DNA from: Adiantum capillus-veneris
Lineage: Eukaryota; Streptophyta; Polypodiopsida; Polypodiales; Pteridaceae
Reading direction: 5' to 3'
Length of the DNA: 64,000 bases
Assembly (NCBI GenBank): GCA_014529385.2
Contig: CM043969.1
Span: 70,840,176 to 70,904,175 of the forward strand
The notes beneath the pieces were generated by a model that was given only the letters and a program-made list of their open reading frames with translations, ran no database searches and was not told the origin of the DNA. Positions within the stretch are counted from its first letter, which is position 1; every line of letters begins with the position of its first letter. Shown one piece after another: positions 10,139 through 21,628 of this stretch. The translations under genes were made by a program, and so were the position numbers.

Positions 10139-10209
10139 CTATGTAGGGAGAGGTCGCGTGGTCCAAGAAAAACAGATGTAGAGAAACATTAGTTTTTCAT
10201 TTATCCTAC

Positions 10210-10470
10210 AAAGTGCATGCATTGTGCATTGTGGATAGTGGGATATCCAAAATGGGAGGAATGTTGGGCTCGCAAAGATTCCTATCTGCCTCTCTTCTCC
10301 AATATATATTGTCGAAGATGTGAGCCCCTCACATGCAATATAAACAAGGGCTTTTGCTTGCTACTCCTTTGGAAATGTTGTACATACATTTCAAGGTCTT
10401 TAGGTCTCATGCCAAGTGCCACTCCACTGTGTAGGAGCCCATGCTCTCCACATCCATCTTATTTCCATTT
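10210..10470 (-). pseudogene. Possible exon fragment between neighbouring exons
   Basis: One minus-strand frame reads LLHSGVALGMRPKDLEMYVQ then HFQRSSKQKPLFILHVRG before a stop. The composition is protein-like, but the splice boundaries are not clear. Confidence 0.3.
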
Positions 10471-10639
10471 CTTTGTTTTCTTATAGATTTCAAGATGCTA
10501 GTTTGATGGAAAACCCAATTCAATAAATGAAGTTCTCAACTTGCACATGGTAAGATAATTTAAGATTTTTGGAATACACATTCTGAAGCATACAAGTAAA
10601 TTGTAATGTTAATTGAGCTTCAATATAACATTAGCTCAC

Positions 10640-10850
10640 CTTGAAGGTTGCAACAAGAAAAAATTTGTTCTCAGATTGTACACGGGATCATCTAGTCCAA
10701 TGCTTGCATCCAGAGCTCTGTTCATGAGTGTGATTGTGACTTAAGCTTTGTCTCTTTTACAAGCTCGCACTCATTTATCTTGATGACAAACTTTACAACA
10801 CCATTGCACTCTTAGGGAGTAACATCAAAAAATTGTACCATGTATGTTTG
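10640..10850 (-). pseudogene. Exon of decayed gene with perfect 3' splice donor
   Basis: It reads GVVKFVIKINECELVKETKL and, after a frame change, TLMNRALDASIGLDDPVYNL and NFFLLQPS, to the consensus donor AAG|GTGAGC (exon end 10640). One upstream in-frame TAA. The 5' boundary is not determined. Confidence 0.4.
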
Positions 10851-11010
10851 CAAAGCAATCAAATCATAAAAATTATTATTATACTTGTCATATACAATTT
10901 CCTCCCCTTTCAACGATCTCTATGTCGAATCAATGTGAAAAGGACTACCCAGAGTTTGAAGCACCTCCTCATTAATTTCCCATCTTGTTTTTTGAATAAA
11001 GCAAGGGTTT

Positions 11011-11685
11011 GGAAGTAGGGTGTGCTTGAATGAATATTTTTTATGTGTGTCTACACAAACCCAAGTACAAGGAGTCAGGATGCCACACCCTTTCTTGATA
11101 AAATAAAAACTGCAATTGACACTACATACTTGTAAATTGCAGCATATCCCTTATTGGATATTCTAGCTTCATCCAAAATTGAATGAATATCCCGTGCTTT
11201 TAGTTCTCCTTTAAAAGTTTTTCAAGCTCCTTGGCAATGATATTACCATAACGCTTGTCATCCAAGAGGCCAACAACATTTTTGCAATTGAATATGAGGC
11301 CATAAGGTGCCGAGGAGGTTGTTGTGTTGCACTCCAGTTCCTTGGAAGTAGGGTGTGCTTGATATGAATATTTTTAATGTTTGTCTGCACAAACTTGAGT
11401 ATAAGGAGTCAGGGTGCCACACCCTTTCTTGATAAAATAAAAATTGCAATTGACACTGCATACTTGTAAATTGTAGCATGTCCATTATTGGATATTCCAG
11501 ATTCATCCAAAATTGAATAAATATCCCGTGCTTGTAGTAGTTGGTTCTCCTTTAAAAGACTTTCAAGCTCCTTGGCAATGATCTTACCATAGCACTTGTC
11601 ATCCAAGAGGCCAGCAACATTTTTGCAATTCAATATGAGGCCATAAGGTGCCGAGGAGGTTGTTGTGTTGGGCTCCAGTTCCTTG
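11011..11685. repeat. 333-bp tandem duplication spanning an exon
   Basis: Copies at 11011-11343 and 11344-about 11685 both start GGAAGTAGGGTGTGCTTGA and end CTCCAGTTCCTTG. They differ by scattered substitutions and a short indel (TAGTAGTTGG-like), so the duplication is not very recent. It duplicates most of the exon on the minus strand. Confidence 0.85.
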
Positions 11686-11740
11686 TTGGGGTGAAGCAAA
11701 TATCTGGGCATGCACATCAAACATAAGAGATATGTTTGAG
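11409..11740 (-). pseudogene. Exon of decayed gene (better copy of the duplicated exon)
   Basis: The open frame reads HPNKELEPNTTTSSAPYGLI, LLDDKCYGKIIAKELESLLK, and ARDIYSILDESGISNNGHAT, preceded by an acceptor-like GATGTGCATGCCCAG. The second copy (about 11070-11340) encodes the same segment with changes (LLDDKRYGNIIAKELEKLLK) and a stop. Family unknown. The segment is mostly helical and charged. Confidence 0.45.
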
Positions 11741-11819
11741 AGTTTAAGAATATAAACCTATCAAGGATAGATACATAAATGCACTTAATGGCTTGCACTC
11801 TCTTTTATTCCTCCTAAGC

Positions 11820-12290
11820 CAACCTTCAAGTACTTAATGTCCCTTAGTATTATTTCTCTTTGGCAAATAACTAGCACTATCTTTCTTTCTCTGAATTGTT
11901 GAGTAAGCTCCTTCATGGTCTCCTTGCTGTCTTCAACCTATTGAACACATTGTACGACTTTTTGGTGTAAGCACACATTTTCTTTGTATGTAATTCCTCT
12001 CTCTCATCGAAAAACATCATTCCTTGTGGCCAACTGCTTGGTGTAGTCATACAATCCATTGGATCCATCTTTGACATGATTCACTAAGGAAGTTATATCC
12101 TTGAAAGGTGGAGAGAAGTTGGTGATGAAATGCTTGGGATACATTTTGTTGTCCAGCCAAAGGTCCACATTTTTCATGCCATGTGATTTGAAGTTCTCCT
12201 TCAAAGCTTTTGAAATGATGTTGTATTTGTTTTTCTTACAAAGGGGCTTGAACATTTCCCTCACCCATCCACTCAATACACATAGCCCTG
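11820..12290 (-). pseudogene. Exon of decayed gene with coiled-coil tail
   Basis: A strong acceptor (CTTTCTTGTTAGCCAG) lies at about 12291. The frame reads VREMFKPLCKKNKYNIISKA, DLWLDNKMYPKHFITNFSPP and DGSNGLYDYTKQLATRNDVF, hits TGA at about 12004, and continues in the same frame with one TAG into SKETMKELTQQFRERKIVLV. No domain recognised. Confidence 0.4.
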
Positions 12291-12440
12291 GCTAACAAGA
12301 AAGCAAAGTATATGCTTGAGTCTTGGCCTCTCACCACCATGGAACCTGCTTCCCATTACCAAGAGCATATCCACACACACTCAAGCTATGGCTATGGCAT
12401 GCAGGGCATCATCATCCTCACTCTCTCCCTCACCTTCCAT
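12291..12440 (-). pseudogene. Possible 5' coding segment (acidic start) next to LTR element 1
   Basis: ATG at 12440 in a good context (CATATCCATGG) opens MEGEGESEDDDALHAIAIA before TGA. A second ATG downstream opens MVVRGQDSSIYFAFLLARAM, which runs into the next exon's sequence. The pyrimidine-rich strand upstream (through 12441-12497 and, beyond the element, 19012-19100) looks like a plant 5' leader. Confidence 0.3.
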
Positions 12441-12497
12441 GGATATGGCAAGAAAGCACGTAGAGAAGAGAGATCAAGAGTTGTGCCAATACAAGAG

Positions 12498-14044
12498 TGT
12501 AATGGAATTGGCCTATTTAACTTGAGAGTAGCGAAAATTACTGAGAGTACTTTTGAGAAATTACTTTGTGAGCATACGGGTGAACATAATTGAAGATAGC
12601 ATCATAATCATAGCAATTAGTTAACTTGGCATGAACAATACTTTTGCAAGAGAGAGAATTTAGAGAACATGACAACAGCTGAGGACCGGATTTATGCGGA
12701 GCCGGTCCCCCCTCCAATAGGCATTTGTATTATGATTTATCCCATGAAGAGAGACTTGTTACAATACAATCTTTGTGTTCCTTGTGACCTAGGTGATGAA
12801 ATGAATATGGAAAGCTTCATGCATCACAAGCATAACATAAACTTTGAAGAAAGCTTTAACTATCCCAAGCTCAGTCCCAAGACCTCAAACATCTTCGAAG
12901 GTGGATAGAGCTAGCAGGGAATGAGGGTAGGGAAGAGGAAGAAGAAACATTTCATAGGAGAAAGAATTAGTTCCTCACTTATCATAACTTTTCTTGCTAG
13001 CATACATAATAGCATAGTAATGAATATGGAGAAGATGACAAGCTTAAGCATTGAAGCATAGCTCTTGGTTGGATTTGCAATTGCTTGGTGAAGGAGAGGG
13101 AGCTCTTGCACTTTGCTCATTGCATAATGAGAGTGTGTGTAAGAGAGTATACCCCCTAAGAAACCCCCTAGATTGCTTTGGTTGACCCCCCCTTGTAGCT
13201 CATGGTTGAAGCTCATTAGACTCCTCCAAGCCTAGCCAATCACAAGCAGGAGGCATTACAAGTAGCAAGGGTAGGCTTGGGACAAGTGTCCCCCTTTCCC
13301 CTTTGAGAGAGAGGACTTAATAAATGCAAAGACAATTGATTAAATCTTCTAGATTATCATTGGACCCCTTGGGTGGCCAACCAATAGGCTTCAGGCGGGC
13401 ACACCATGATGGCAACATGAGGAGGAACTTGACAAGTGTCCCCTTTGCTTTCTTTGTACCAACAAGTAGGCCTTGCGTGGGTGTGTGGGTGTTCTCTCTC
13501 ATCCCCCCTCATGTAGGGCTCAACCCCTCCTTTTAGGGATTAGATCTTTGACTTTTAACACCTCAAGCCCCTCAAGATTAGGCCCATTTCGCACCACAAG
13601 CTTGGCCCTTAAGCACTTCAAGCTTGGGCTGGGTTCTCACCTCAAGTACAGCCCTAGCATCTCAAGCATGTCAAGCACCTCAAGCATCTCAAGCACCTAA
13701 AGCACCTCAGTTGCCAATCATGACAAGCACCTCAAGCACCTTAAGCTTAAGATGGGTTCCCACCTCAAGAACAACCCTAGCTTACCTAAGGTCAAAGTAC
13801 TTTTACAGTCATAATTGGAGATTTTCAATGAAGCTAACCCTAAGGTCTTCTGCTCCACTGGTTAGCCTTGATCCTTGATAGACCATTTCTCATTTGGGAC
13901 CCTTTACCATTGTCCCCGTGTTGAGATAGATCTATAAGCACATGTCTATATCTTAACCCTTGTTCTCGTTTATTCTCCCACATTAAGTGATCAGTTTAAT
14001 ATGAGAAAATCATTTGGGTTGGCTAGATATTATATTTTATGACA
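12498..14044 (-). repeat. 3' LTR of element 1
   Basis: 1547 bp, TG...CA ends. It matches 17409-19007 along its length with many small differences and indels. It contains a TCAAGCACC-type 9-bp minisatellite at about 13660-13745. Confidence 0.9.
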
Positions 14045-14062
14045 TTACCTCTCTCTTAAAAG
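14045..14062 (-). promoter_or_regulatory. Polypurine tract of element 1
   Basis: On the minus strand CTTTTAAGAGAGAGGTAA directly precedes the 3' LTR, as expected for plus-strand priming of reverse transcription. Confidence 0.8.
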
Positions 14063-14395
14063 CATAGTTGTCCTCGACTAGAGGTAGAAGAGATAAAGCC
14101 TTAGTCATTAATCAATTTTACTTAGCGGGTAGAGGATCCCTTTTTACCCTATGACATCTTTCCATGATGGATGATTAATCCATTTGGTGCTTGGGAGACA
14201 TAGTTGCCGCGATCATGTCTGCTCTTTAGTCCATTTCATTCTCCCAGAGTTGAGTGACAAATTCTACTTCATGTTTGAGAGACGTCGTCATCGCAAACAT
14301 GATTCTAAGAATGCATACTATTTAAATTTGTGCACGATTAAAAAGAGAACTAGTCTTATAAGACATAAACATGGGTCATTTAATTGTACATTTGC

Positions 14396-15913
14396 TTACT
14401 CTAATGTAGCATTGTAAGCATTGAAAAGGTTCATACTATCCTTAAGCTGTATTCCTTGCATCCATCTAGCATCTTCAAAAGGATAATTTTTGAGCTTAAT
14501 AAGATCCCATCGGATAATTTTACCATGTCGTAGAAATTTGTCTTCATGCCGAAGGATAGCTTTGGGTTGAAGCACCTCTTCTTGGTCTTCAACTTCGCGA
14601 GGGTCTTCAATAATTGGTTCACTTGGTGGCTCTCCTTTGTAGGGCTTAAGTAGGCTCACATGAAAAGCATTGTGGATGAGCCAATGGTTGGGCAACTTTA
14701 GTTGGTAAGCCATCTCATTGATGGGCTTCAAAATTTGGAAAGGGCCATAGTTTCTTTTTGGGGCTTAGAATAATACTTTTGATGGCCCGTAGGATTTTTG
14801 CCCGTGGTTTGCCTTAATCGAGCCTTAGGAAACTTAAGCAAGACCGGATCATTTTCTTTGAATGTTAAGGCCCTTCTGTGCTTGTTAGTAGAAGCTTTTT
14901 GTCTTTGCTGAGAGGTGGATATAGCCTCCTTAATCTTTTGAAAAGATTCTTGTAGGTCACGACTATACTCATCGAGGACGAAGATCTTCCCATGTACTTT
15001 GAGTAGCAAGGGACTTTCCCTCAATGATCTCGAAAGGTGCTTTTCCCGTAGAAGTATGTACATTATTATTGTAGGCATACTCTACAAGAGGTAAGCATTT
15101 TTCCCATTGTGAGCGTTGATCTACTTCGGGAACATAAGTCTTGAGTAGATCGAGTATCATAAGATTGGCTATCTCACTTTGGCCATCCGTTTGTGGGTGA
15201 TAGGCCGAAGAGAAATTCAATCTTGTTCCTAAATATTCAAAGAGACCTTTCTAAAAATTACTGGCCAGTCTAGGATCTCTATCGGACATGATGAATGTTG
15301 GTAATCCATGGTGTTTGAAAATCTGTGGTATGAAGAGAGTTGCCATTTGGTGTGCCTTAATAGTCTTTTTGACAGGAATAAAGTATGCTTGCTTTTGATA
15401 AACCTGTCGACTATTGTCCCTATTCCCGTATTCCCATGGATAGACTTGGGTAATCCAAAGATGAAATCCATGGATATACTTTTCCATGGTGAATTTGGGA
15501 TAGACAATGGTTGGAGTAATCTAGGTTGCTTCCCTCTATCATATTTGGTCTTTTGGCATACTACACATTTTGAAACATACTCCTATATGTCCACTTTTAT
15601 GGTAGGCCAACAGAAATACGTCTCTACTCCTCGAAGAGTAGGTTGAATACCTCTATGCCCCACGTAGGGAGGAGCATGGGATTCATACATAAATTTATCA
15701 CGAAGGGAATGCATAACACATAGCCTATTTCCATGGAGAAGATAACCATCTTACAAGGTGAATGGTTCCTCTTTCTTCCCCAAAGCAAGGGATGACATTC
15801 TGTCTCTAAAGTCAGGGTCAATAGCATACTCATAGAGGATAGATCATTGTGAGTAGCTATAGACATTGCATTTTTTTGGTCATCGTGAAAGTGCATCAAC
15901 CACTTGATTGTAT
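14396..15913 (-). pseudogene. Element 1 pol remnant: integrase and chromodomain-like tail
   Basis: From 15913 leftwards the frame matches element 2 just after RNase H (SIATHNDLSSM), followed by the integrase core. The core fragments keep all three catalytic acidic positions (VDRF, SDRDPR, HPQTDGQSE), but a TAG at about 15251 replaces the Trp of the NFW motif and frames shift between fragments. The tail reads NAFHVSLLKPYKGEP and then a chromodomain-like end with IIRWDLIKLKNYPFEDARWM. That tail supports a chromovirus assignment. Protease, RT and RNase H are missing. Confidence 0.85.
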
Positions 15914-16994
15914 AGGAAAGTGATGATCCTTTTCAATGAACATCCTCTTTTGGAGCTTTGATGGTGGAAGCCCTAGGAGTCTCATTGCGAGCATTCTTCT
16001 TGGGGCAAGAACGAAAGCCATGTCCTTGCTCCCCACACTTGAAACACTTATGGTCCTTGCAAAAAGCTTCAAGCGCTTCATGGGAGAGTTTGTTTTTTCC
16101 TTTGTAAACTACCTTCTCCTTGGACCGATTGTTGTTGTCGTAAGTTCCTTGGGAAGAATTTTGAACATTGGTTTTCCCCTTTGCATCATTCTTATCTTTG
16201 TTTTCCATGTCTTTGGGGCTTCACCGTTGCCACAAAGGCTAGCCCACCATTGACGAGCTGATTTTTAAAAGTGCATAGCTACATGGCATAGCTTGGAGGA
16301 CTCCGTCAATCCCTTGTCTCCAAAGGCCACATCAAATTGCTGAATGAAGGCCAACACTTTGTTTGTAGCACCAAAGGTGCCATCATAGGTGAGAAAATAG
16401 ATACTCTTTCCTCCCTCCTTGAACTTCTTTAGCTTTGTGATCTTCGCCATGTAGGGAATGATTTACATTTTCCTCCCCTCTTCTATTCTCTAGAGAATAG
16501 CCATAGCTTTCATCGGAAGAGGAGGAAGGTGAAGAAGAAGGAGAATAGGGTGACCCCTTTCTGGCCCTTTTCTTCCTTTGTTTCCTCTCTTCCATTTCAG
16601 AATGATGAGGAGAATGACTGTGTGTTGATCTTTTCCTCTTGGGAGGAGTGGGTGATCATCTAGACCACCGTCTTTGTGGAGCCACATCTTTAGAGGAACT
16701 TAAAGTTTCATTGATTTCTTGCTCTTTGGATTCCTCCTCTTGAATGGGAGAGAGTCTTCTTTTGGGGGTCTCTTCAAGAGGCCTCCTAAGCTCTCTCTCC
16801 TCTTGGAGAGGAAGGGAAATTACATAAGCACGAAGTTGTTGAGTAACTTTGGCTTGCAAAGCAGGATTGCCCATAGCTTACTGCAACCTAGTGATGAGAT
16901 AATTCACAAACATGGGGGTATCATCATTAGCACCTTCATGTGCACAATCAAAGCTATCAATGTTAATTCTACTCTCTTGATTATTTTCATTCAT
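15914..16994 (-). pseudogene. Element 1 gag remnant with CCHC zinc knuckle
   Basis: ATG at 16994 starts MNENNQESRINIDSFD, homologous to the gag start of element 2 (MAYNSKENEINVDSFD). A basic/Ser-rich region and the gag core (GGKSIYFLTYDGTFGATNKV...HVAMHF) follow. A stop replaces Gln after HF. After ...PKTWK the sequence jumps to the segment before the zinc knuckle, so about 320 bp of gag present in element 2 is missing. The knuckle CFKCGEQGHGFRSC (CX2CX4HX4C) is intact. The ORF ends in a TGA just after PKEDVH. Confidence 0.85.
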
Positions 16995-17390
16995 GTTAAC
17001 AAAATTTATGTATGTACTTAGTGTATGCTTTGGAAATTCAAAACCTTAGTTGCCACTCCTCTTAGCCTTTGAAAATTGGCTCTTAAGTATCTACACCCAC
17101 GGCTTGAAGTGGTTAATTATAAAGAGTAGTGGAGTAAGTCTAACATAGCAGAGTTGCGGAGGTTTAGCTCCTTTTGGACTTCTTATGGCTCATTAATGGT
17201 AAAGCCGCAGGCAAGTCTAAAAAGACTCCATTATTAAGTCCAAAGCTCCCGAGGTGTGCACCATATCCCACATAGTGGGATCAACAAAACCAGTAATAGA
17301 TCCCAGTTCCACTTACCCTAATATAATTAACAAAATCAACCATTTATAGGCTACTTAAGGACCTCTCTTCTTAAGCAAGAAAAGAGAAAC

Positions 17391-17408
17391 CAAATGCTTT
17401 GATACCAA
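17391..17408 (-). promoter_or_regulatory. Primer-binding site of element 1 (tRNA-iMet type)
   Basis: Immediately inside the 5' LTR the minus strand reads TTGGTATCAAAGCATTTGG. This matches the plant consensus TGGTATCAGAGC with one change. Confidence 0.85.
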
Positions 17409-19007
17409 TGTAATGGAATTATCCTATTTAACTTGAGAGTAGAGGAAATTAATGAGAGCACCTTTGAGAAATTACTTTGTGAGCATAGCAGGTGAAAATA
17501 TTTGAATATAGCATCAAAAATCATATCAATTAGTTAACTCAGCATGAATAATACTTTTTCAAGAGAGAGAATTTAAAGAACATGACAACACTTAAGGACC
17601 GGATTTATGTGGAGCCGGTTACCCCTCCAATAGGCATTTGTATTATGATTTCTCCCATGAAGAGAGACTTGTTACAATACAATCTTTGTGTTCCTTGTGA
17701 CCTAGGTGATGCAATGAAGATGGAAAGCTTCATGCATCACAAGCATAACATAAACTTTGAAGAAATCTTTAACTATCCCAAGCCTCATTCCCAAGAACTC
17801 AAACACCTTCGAAGGTGGAGAGAGCTAGCAGGGAATGAGGGTAGGGAAGAGGAAGAAGAAACATTTCATAGGAGAAATAATTAGTTCCTCACTTATCATA
17901 ACTCTTCTTGATAGCATACATAATAGCATAGTAATGAACATGGAGAAGATGGAAACCTTAAGCATTGAAGCATAGCTCTTGGTTGGATTTGCACTCCATA
18001 GCCAAGAGTGTTGGTGTAAGCTCTCAACCTCTACTTGCTTGGTGAAGGAGATGGAGCTCTTGCACTTTGCACATTGCATAATGAGAGTGTGTGTGAGCGT
18101 GTGTGGGAGAGTATACCCCTAAGAAAATCCCTATCTTTCTTTGGTAGACCCCCCCTTGTAGCTCATGCTTGAAGCTCATTAGACCGCTCCAGGCCTAGCC
18201 AATCACAAGCAGGAGGCATTACAAGCAGCAAGGGTAGCCTTGGGACAAGTTTCCCCTTTTCCCCTTTGAGAGAGAGGACTTGATAAATGCAAAGATGATT
18301 AATTAAATATCCTAAATTATCATTGGATCCCTTGGGTGGCCAACCAATAGGCTTCAGGCATACCATAAGGACAACATGAGGAGGAACTTGACAAGTGTTC
18401 CCTTTGCTTTCTTTGTACCAAGTAGGCCTTGTGTGGGTGTGTGGGTGTTCTATCTCATCCCCCCTCATGTAGGGCCCGCCCCCTCCTTGTAGGGATTAGA
18501 TCTTTGACTTTTAACACCTCAAGCCTCTCAAGCTTAGGCCCAGTTCCCACCACAAGCTTGGCCCATAAGCACTTCAAGCTTGGGCTGGGTTCTTACCTCA
18601 AGTAGAGCCCTAGCATGTCAAGCACCTCAAGCATCTCAATCATCAAGCAACTCAAGCATCTCAAGAACCTCAATCATCAAGCATGACAATTACCTCAAGC
18701 ACCTTAAGCTTGGGACGGGTTCCCACCTCAAGTACAACCCTAGCTTATCTAAGGTCAAAGGACTTTTACACTCATAATTAGAGGTCTTCAATGAAGCTAA
18801 CCCTAAGGTCTTGTGCTCCATTGGTTAGCCTTTCTCTTTGATAGACCATCTCTCATTTGGGCCCCTTTACCATTGGTCCCGTGTTGTGATAGATCTATAA
18901 GCACATGTCCATATCTTAACCCTTGTTCCCGTTTATTCTCCCACATTGAGTGATCAGTTTAATATGTGAAAATCATTTGGGTTGGTTAGATATTAGATTT
19001 TATGACA
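17409..19007 (-). repeat. 5' LTR of element 1
   Basis: 1599 bp, TG...CA ends. It carries the same TCAAGCATC/TCAAGCACC 9-bp minisatellite at about 18600-18715 in a different copy arrangement from the other LTR. Confidence 0.9.
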
Positions 19008-21574
19008 AGAGAGTTTGAACGAACTTGTGAAGGAGATGATAAAGGAAGAGAGAAACTCTAACACTCCTCAACTATCCACTTCTCACGACTCCTTGCTCCT
19101 ACTTACTTTCTTGATATTAAAATTTTAGAAAGATTTACAACCTTTGGCCAAGGTCAAAAGACCTTTGATTTGAAATTATCTAAATATCCTAAAACCCTTG
19201 AAATTTGAGAGATTTGCACACATTTTGGACTTGGCATGTACAAATTGTGGACCCGCTAAAAATGCCAAGCCGATTTACATGGAAATTTACAATTGAAAGT
19301 GCCTTGTTTACATAATTTTGTAGCGAGTGTGTTGAAGTTTTACCGATGTAGACCTGAAAAATGTGCCAAAGTGCACAAAATACTATGTGTCTTCATGGCT
19401 CATACTGTCGTGAGAGCTCTACTTGCATCTGATATACATCGCTCCGATTACTTGTAGAAATTCTTCATGGAGAAGCTATAAGCGTGGTCTGAGACATGAC
19501 TAATTGAATTTTTTTGCAGAAGGAGGTGAGGGGAATGACAAGAAAGAAATTTTACAGTCACACACAATAGCACGTAGTGAGAAGGTGGGGGGGAGAATGG
19601 GTTGAGAAAGCACATTTTATTTTTCAAAAATGTAGAAGATTGAGATATTTGGCATTCAATTCTTGGCGGCCGCAAATAGTTAAGTGTTATCATGACTAGA
19701 TTACTTTTTGAGTTTTTTGATAAACGTACCTTGTAATGAAAAAGATATTTTGAGTTTTTTAATAAGCCTACCTTGTAATGAAAAAACATATTTGAGATTT
19801 TTAAAAACATCTATATAAAAGAGAAAATGAATTTCCCATTACCTCTCTCTACGGTGACATGGCATTTCTTACAAAACCCAAACTTGAGTCCAAACTTTTA
19901 CTAATAGTTGTACACACTCGGTTGGGGGAAAGTAAATATATACTACATACATACATACATACATATAAAAGACAGAGGTCCTCTCCACTTTGCGGCAAGC
20001 ACTAGATGTACACATGTTGGTACAATACATGGGAGATAGACAGTTTGTTGTAAACACTCTGATGTCATGTGAGAAGTGGCGGTGGGAGAGAGAAACACAC
20101 CACACATGGACTGTAGAAAGAGAAAGAAAACCAGGAGGCTACATTTGTGATTAAGTATGCTGGGAGGACTCAGGTACAACAAACAAAAATTGCAGCAAAA
20201 CAACTGTTTATTAGGCTCAAAGATACAAAGACCTACAAAACCGTTGGCATGATGTTGTACACATTTTTGTAAACCTCGGAGATAATATGAACTTATGTGT
20301 CTCTCCATCCAAGGGTTCCAAAGATACCCAAATGAAATGAAGTCTACTCTCATATGTATAGGATTAAGACTTGATATGTAGCTAGATTTTGCCTTCCTTG
20401 CATGAGTTTGCCCCTCTGCCTTGCAACTAACCGAGCTCCAAGCTAGCAACATGGTAGTGGATGTCCCACATACTCAAGGACAAGAGGAGTTAATTGCCTT
20501 GGGGATTGGGTGCAATGAGAGACACAACACTACCTCACATGGAGCTGCTCCTTCATTATCATCCCGCATCAGCAGCTTGTGCCTTGCACCCGCATGTCAA
20601 GTGCCGAAATTCAAGCCCTTCTTGAGCAACGAGCATCTATTGTATACGAATAGGCTTACACTTCCTATCTTGAGCTACATGCAAATTGAAACACCTTGAG
20701 GATCCCAAAAAAGCACCTCCTTCTATCTATATAAATAATTCTTTATCTTCTCCTTTTTGGTGCCACAAGCTCACTCCTTGATTTAAGGTCCCCAAAACCA
20801 ATATCCACCCTGCAGGCCAAAGAGGTAATTTACCACCATCCCCTTGCCATTAAATTATAGAAGTGGCCTTGTTTCTCTTTTCTGTGTATAGATTTCCTTC
20901 TTGGCCCAAGTCTGTGTCAAATTCCTAGGGTAGAGAGACTTGCACCATCACACCCTAATTGTAGCCTGCAGAACCTTTTATTTTGTGCAGATCAAAAGGA
21001 TGTGAGAGAGAGACATAGGACCTACACTCTATACATTTGAGAGAGGATTCAACTTCTTGAAAGTAACTTTGTCACGCTAGCACAAGGGCTATATGGCAAG
21101 CAATAAATGCATTAAATCTAGAGGGAACAACATGGGTGCCATGTGGGTGAAGGGAATTGCAAGGTTGATGTTGGAGTGATACATGGCAGAGGTGGTGGAG
21201 GATCTTATAAGCCTAACAAGCTGGAAGTGCATGCCGCTTCTGTGAGGTGCTGGTTAGATATCGCAGTGCTTGCCATTGTGGCAAGCACCAAGTGCACCCC
21301 ATCTGGTTTCCAATCACCCCCAACATGCAAAAACCGGTCGACTAAAATGCAAGTCAATGCTTCCCACGTGGCTTCAAACTCTGCACCTCAGGGTTGAGAG
21401 ACAAAATCTCTACCACTGCGTTGTGCACATGCTCATGCCTGTAGGGTGTGAGGCATTCTATATAGTTTAATATGATGTGTTGATTCCCTAGAAGATTGTG
21501 TGACGAGCTATGCCAATGAGCTCCACCTACATGCAGGCAAGCACCCCGATACTTAACCGTTGTCCTCCTATGAG

Positions 21575-21580
<6 letters not shown>

Positions 21581-21627
<47 letters not shown>
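21581..21627. repeat. (CT)n microsatellite
   Basis: Uninterrupted CT, about 23 units. Confidence 0.95.

Positions 21628-21628
<1 letters not shown>

Larger units (their letters stand above)
12498..19007 (-). mobile_element. LTR element 1: deleted Ty3/gypsy chromovirus-like retrotransposon
   Basis: LTRs at 12498-14044 and 17409-19007 both run TGTAATGGAATT...TTTTATGACA as read on +. On the minus strand the order is 5' LTR, PBS, gag, zinc knuckle, then directly a post-RNase H region, integrase, chromodomain-like tail, PPT and 3' LTR. The internal region is only 3364 bp, against about 5850 bp in related element 2, because PR-RT-RH and mid-gag are deleted. The flanks share only AGAG (12494-12497 and 19008-19011) in GA-rich DNA, so the target duplication is weak. 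It could have moved only with proteins supplied by relatives. Confidence 0.9.

Noticed and set aside
19008..19012. AAGAG as a perfect 5-bp target duplication of element 1
   Set aside because: Base-by-base reading gives AGAGA after the right LTR and AAGAG before the left LTR. Only AGAG is shared, in GA-rich DNA, so I do not claim a clean duplication.
19943..20452. 169-codon minus-strand ORF
   Set aside because: Includes a repeat-derived MYVCM stretch from (ACAT)n. No family motif, and no splice or neighbour support.
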